Source of the DNA: Xanthoparmelia taractica
Lineage: Eukaryota; Ascomycota; Lecanoromycetes; Lecanorales; Parmeliaceae
Direction of reading: 5' to 3'
Assembly: GCA_033085395.1 (NCBI GenBank)
Contig: JANQBS010000635.1
Location: forward strand, 1-10,384
DNA length: 10,384 nucleotides
Shown here: one piece after another, positions 8,147 through 10,384 of the stretch
Layout: each line of letters begins with the position of its first letter
Numbering within the stretch: position 1 is the first letter of the stretch
Translations under genes and position numbers: made by a program
The notes under the pieces: model-generated
Seen by the model: the letters and a program-made list of their open reading frames with translations, nothing else
What the model was told of the DNA's origin: nothing
Database searches by the model: none

Positions 8147-8393
8147 GCTTAAAATTAGTAGATACTTAATTTAGTCTTTTATATTGAACTAAATTAATTA
8201 TTAAAGCTCTTACTTACGCAGTACGTCTTTTAAACGTCTATTCTCGAGCCTAACTACGTTAACTTAAATTTAAGAATTTAAAGATTAACTCTTTATAGCT
8301 TAATAGGGACGGGTATTTATTATATCGTAGTGAATTATGATATTCTTAATACTTTAATAAAACGTAGAATATTATTAGTTGAGCGTTATTAAA
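8147..8393. other. Flank of the SDR pseudogene, no gene seen
   Basis: This is the upstream side of the minus-strand SDR relic and would hold its promoter. AT-rich, RIP-like sequence dominates. No motif is convincing. Confidence 0.4.
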
Positions 8394-8487
8394 TGGCTCG
8401 TGTGGAAGCGAATAAATATTCCGCTAGTGTCGATGTTAATGTGATTATATTAAGTATATGCACTAGGTTCGATTCCTAATAAGGCGC
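8394..8487 (+). other. tRNA-like relic or tRNA-derived SINE head
   Basis: GGTTCGATTCC at 8466-8476 matches the RNA polymerase III B box (tRNA T arm) at every position. The T stem can pair with one C-A mismatch that a G-to-A change explains. TGGCTCGTGTGG at 8394 resembles an A box. The spacing is about 25-28 nt longer than in an intron-less tRNA, and the acceptor stem pairs poorly. This is therefore either a degraded intron-bearing tRNA or a SINE promoter, not a working tRNA gene. Confidence 0.35.
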
Positions 8488-8687
8488 TAATATAATAACG
8501 TAGCTTTTTGAATCTCTTTTCTATCGATCGAAAAGAATATTATCTAATGAAAAGCCGGCTTTCTTATTAACACTTACTGAAGTATATATATATTCTAATG
8601 GCACAGATTTCATCACTCGGTTTTATTATATAGCGCTAGATAAAAACGAATAACTACTATCTACGGGTAATTAATATTATTAATTAC
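8488..8687. other. Short unassigned stretch left of the solo LTR
   Basis: It contains a few less mutated segments, such as AATGGCACAGATTTCATCAC near 8598-8617. No frame or repeat is recognised. Confidence 0.35.
8683..8687. repeat. Possible 5-bp target duplication, left of solo LTR
   Basis: ATTAC is repeated at 8937-8941. The identity extends left for a total of 12 bases (ATTATTAATTAC on both sides), which in such AT-rich DNA may be partly chance. Confidence 0.45.
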
Positions 8688-8936
8688 TGTTAGAATAGAA
8701 ATAAAGATCGATCGATTATTAGATATTTGAACGCAATAAAGCAATAAGAGCAACTACGCATCTAACGTATTATTTATATATATATAACGTCTTGCTTATT
8801 TCTAGAGGTCGGTTGCTTTTATAATAGGCGGAAGTCCCACCCGACGTTATATACGAACGGGTTATATTATGTAAGTCATAGTAGCAGTAAGATATCGAGT
8901 AACTACTATCGCTTAAATATTAAACTATGATTATTA
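8688..8936 (+). mobile_element. Probable solo LTR
   Basis: The 249-bp segment starts with TGTTAGAAT, like many Copia-type LTRs, and ends in TA, explained as CA changed by RIP. It carries a TATA-like run at 8775-8787 and has a 5-bp direct repeat on both sides. No retrotransposon coding region adjoins it, so recombination between two LTRs probably removed the interior. The Copia assignment is a guess from the start motif. No second copy is in the window to prove the ends. Confidence 0.45.
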
Positions 8937-8941
8937 ATTAC
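8937..8941. repeat. Possible 5-bp target duplication, right of solo LTR
   Basis: ATTAC matches 8683-8687. Confidence 0.45.
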
Positions 8942-10290
8942 TAGCGAAACCCTTATAATGAGATTATTAATACGATAGCTCTATTAAATATAGTAACTTT
9001 CTTAATAAGATACTAAATCTCTTAATATCGTATTAATATTATATTAGTATAAGTTTAAATCTATAAATTAAATTTATAAAATTATATAGATATTAATACT
9101 CGCTATAATTCGATATCTTTTAAAGTATTAAAGAGCGTATATTTAACTCTATAGTTTATTAAATTATAAAGAGTTTATACGTAAGAGAAGTTAAGTACTA
9201 TTAAGTTATTACGAGTGTAATAATTATATAGATCTATAATATCAAGTTGGCTTACCTTTTTAATCTGGACTAGCCTCTATAGACCTTAGCGTTTCTTATA
9301 ATATTTCTTTTTAGATAGATAATTTCTTCTTAGACTTAATTTATTCGTTATATATTATTATTAATTTAATCTAATTATAGTTCTAATATTAAATTAAATC
9401 TTACTTTCTTATTACGCTTATAAGACGTGCGAGTTAAAAGAATTCGTTTATAATATAGTCGACAACTTCGAAAGATATTAACACGTATTATTTTAAAATT
9501 AATATCTCTTAAATTATACGAACGTATTATTAAAAGATTTAAATTATATAGAATTATTAAAGACTTATAAGTAAGCGAGATTAAAGAAATTATAATAAGA
9601 TAGCTCTTAAATTATACGAAGTTATTTCTTATAATTAAATATTAATAGCGTATTATAATTAAAATTAATTTATACTAATTATTTAGGCGAATTAAAAAAT
9701 TATATTTTAACGACTTTTAATCTTTATAACGTATTAAACGATTAAAAAACGAATATACACGCTTTTTATAAAGATTCTTACTATAAAATTAATATAATAT
9801 TAATATATTTATCTAATACTTAATCTCGCGACGCGATTATAAGTCACGCGATTAATCTATCGATTAGTATACTTTAAACGTATTTTTAATACGATTTAAT
9901 TATTTTATTATTAATTAATATAATAATTAAAGTCGTGTATATTCGCTAATAAGAATTATTTATATAATTTATTTCTCGACGCTTCGTATCGATAAAGCGT
10001 TCTTTATAGTCTATTTATTTATAATCACACTTTATTTAAATAATTATTACTTATATTATAATCGATTTAAGATATTTACTATAAACTTAATTAAATTTAT
10101 TTTTATTATATTAATTTTAATTTCGACTTAGATAGATTTTATATAAAAAAGTAATTTTATTTAAAAGATTAAAAAATATTATTATTTTCTTATAAAATTA
10201 AACGATATCTTAATATTATATACTTAACGATCTATTTATAATTCTTCTAATATATCTCGTAATATAAAGTAAAGCGCGAAAGGTTCTTAG
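8942..10290. other. Very AT-rich RIP-like stretch, no assignable gene
   Basis: Both strands show frames with only TAA/TAG-type stops over 9450-10000, so old coding sequence is likely. The two strands are equally plausible and no family motif emerges. A less mutated island lies at about 9240-9295. A 22-base segment at 9881-9902 is identical to 5391-5412 and has partly similar flanks on its left side, hinting at a shared ancestral repeat. Confidence 0.4.
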
Positions 10291-10384
10291 TACGGGTCGA
10301 AAAGATATGATATCTATTGAATATAGTCGTTTTTAACTTTTTTTCAACTTTTTTTAAAAAATTATATCTTTTTAATCTATTTAT
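10291..10384 (-). mobile_element. Copy D (partial) of the 276-bp hAT-like MITE, inverted
   Basis: The 94 bases align without gaps to 2670-2763 of copy C, starting with the full repeat TACGGGTCGAAAAG. The window ends inside the element. The left flank is GTTCTTAG; the right flank is unseen, so a target duplication cannot be tested. The few differences from copy C include C-to-T and G-to-A changes. Confidence 0.85.

Noticed and set aside
7983..8174. Unbroken 63-codon plus-strand frame starting with ATG
   Set aside because: It is antisense to exon 1 of the SDR pseudogene, covering the reverse of the TGxxxGxG region. It is open because that strand has few RIP-made stops.

Overview
The window looks like a repeat-rich, AT-rich island of a filamentous ascomycete (Pezizomycotina). 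The sequence is dominated by TpA, poor in CpA and TpG, and retains many CpG. That is the signature of repeat-induced point mutation (RIP, C to T mainly at CpA). Every old coding sequence I could trace keeps its frame over hundreds of codons but is studded with TAA, TAG and some TGA where Gln, Trp or Arg codons are expected. No intact long gene remains. The one gene whose introns I could trace has short fungal introns (75-91 nt), GTAAGT/GTGAGT donors and, in one, a GCTAAC branch site.

Layout, left to right. The right half of a 276-bp inverted-repeat element (copy A) opens the window. A degenerate Ty3/Gypsy-type retrotransposon follows: a gag-like frame from about 542, a CCHC zinc knuckle at 2170-2211 and an aspartic protease domain ending at 2669. 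Copy B of the 276-bp element is nested in the gag frame and flanked by an 8-bp target duplication. Copy C, inverted, cuts the retrotransposon off at 2669. Next come three relic genes in unique sequence: a minus-strand frame (2946-3950) with an 18-bp tandem repeat, a plus-strand frame encoding a histone H3-like fold (4073 to about 4830), and a minus-strand frame starting at a preserved ATG at 6038. The last two converge near 4830-4930.

From 6993 to 8146, on the minus strand, lies a pseudogene of a classical short-chain dehydrogenase/reductase. It has four exons and recognisable TGxxxGxG, NNAG and YxxxK motifs, and nine in-frame stops. To its right are a tRNA-like B box (8466-8476), a probable solo LTR (8688-8936), 1.3 kb of very AT-rich sequence with no assignable gene, and the first 94 bases of another inverted copy (D) of the 276-bp element.

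The genes do not form a visible pathway. The region is best read as a graveyard of transposons and captured or duplicated host-type genes, all mutated by one process. The most notable item is the RIP-degraded histone H3-like gene with a non-standard N-terminal tail and a C-terminal extension.
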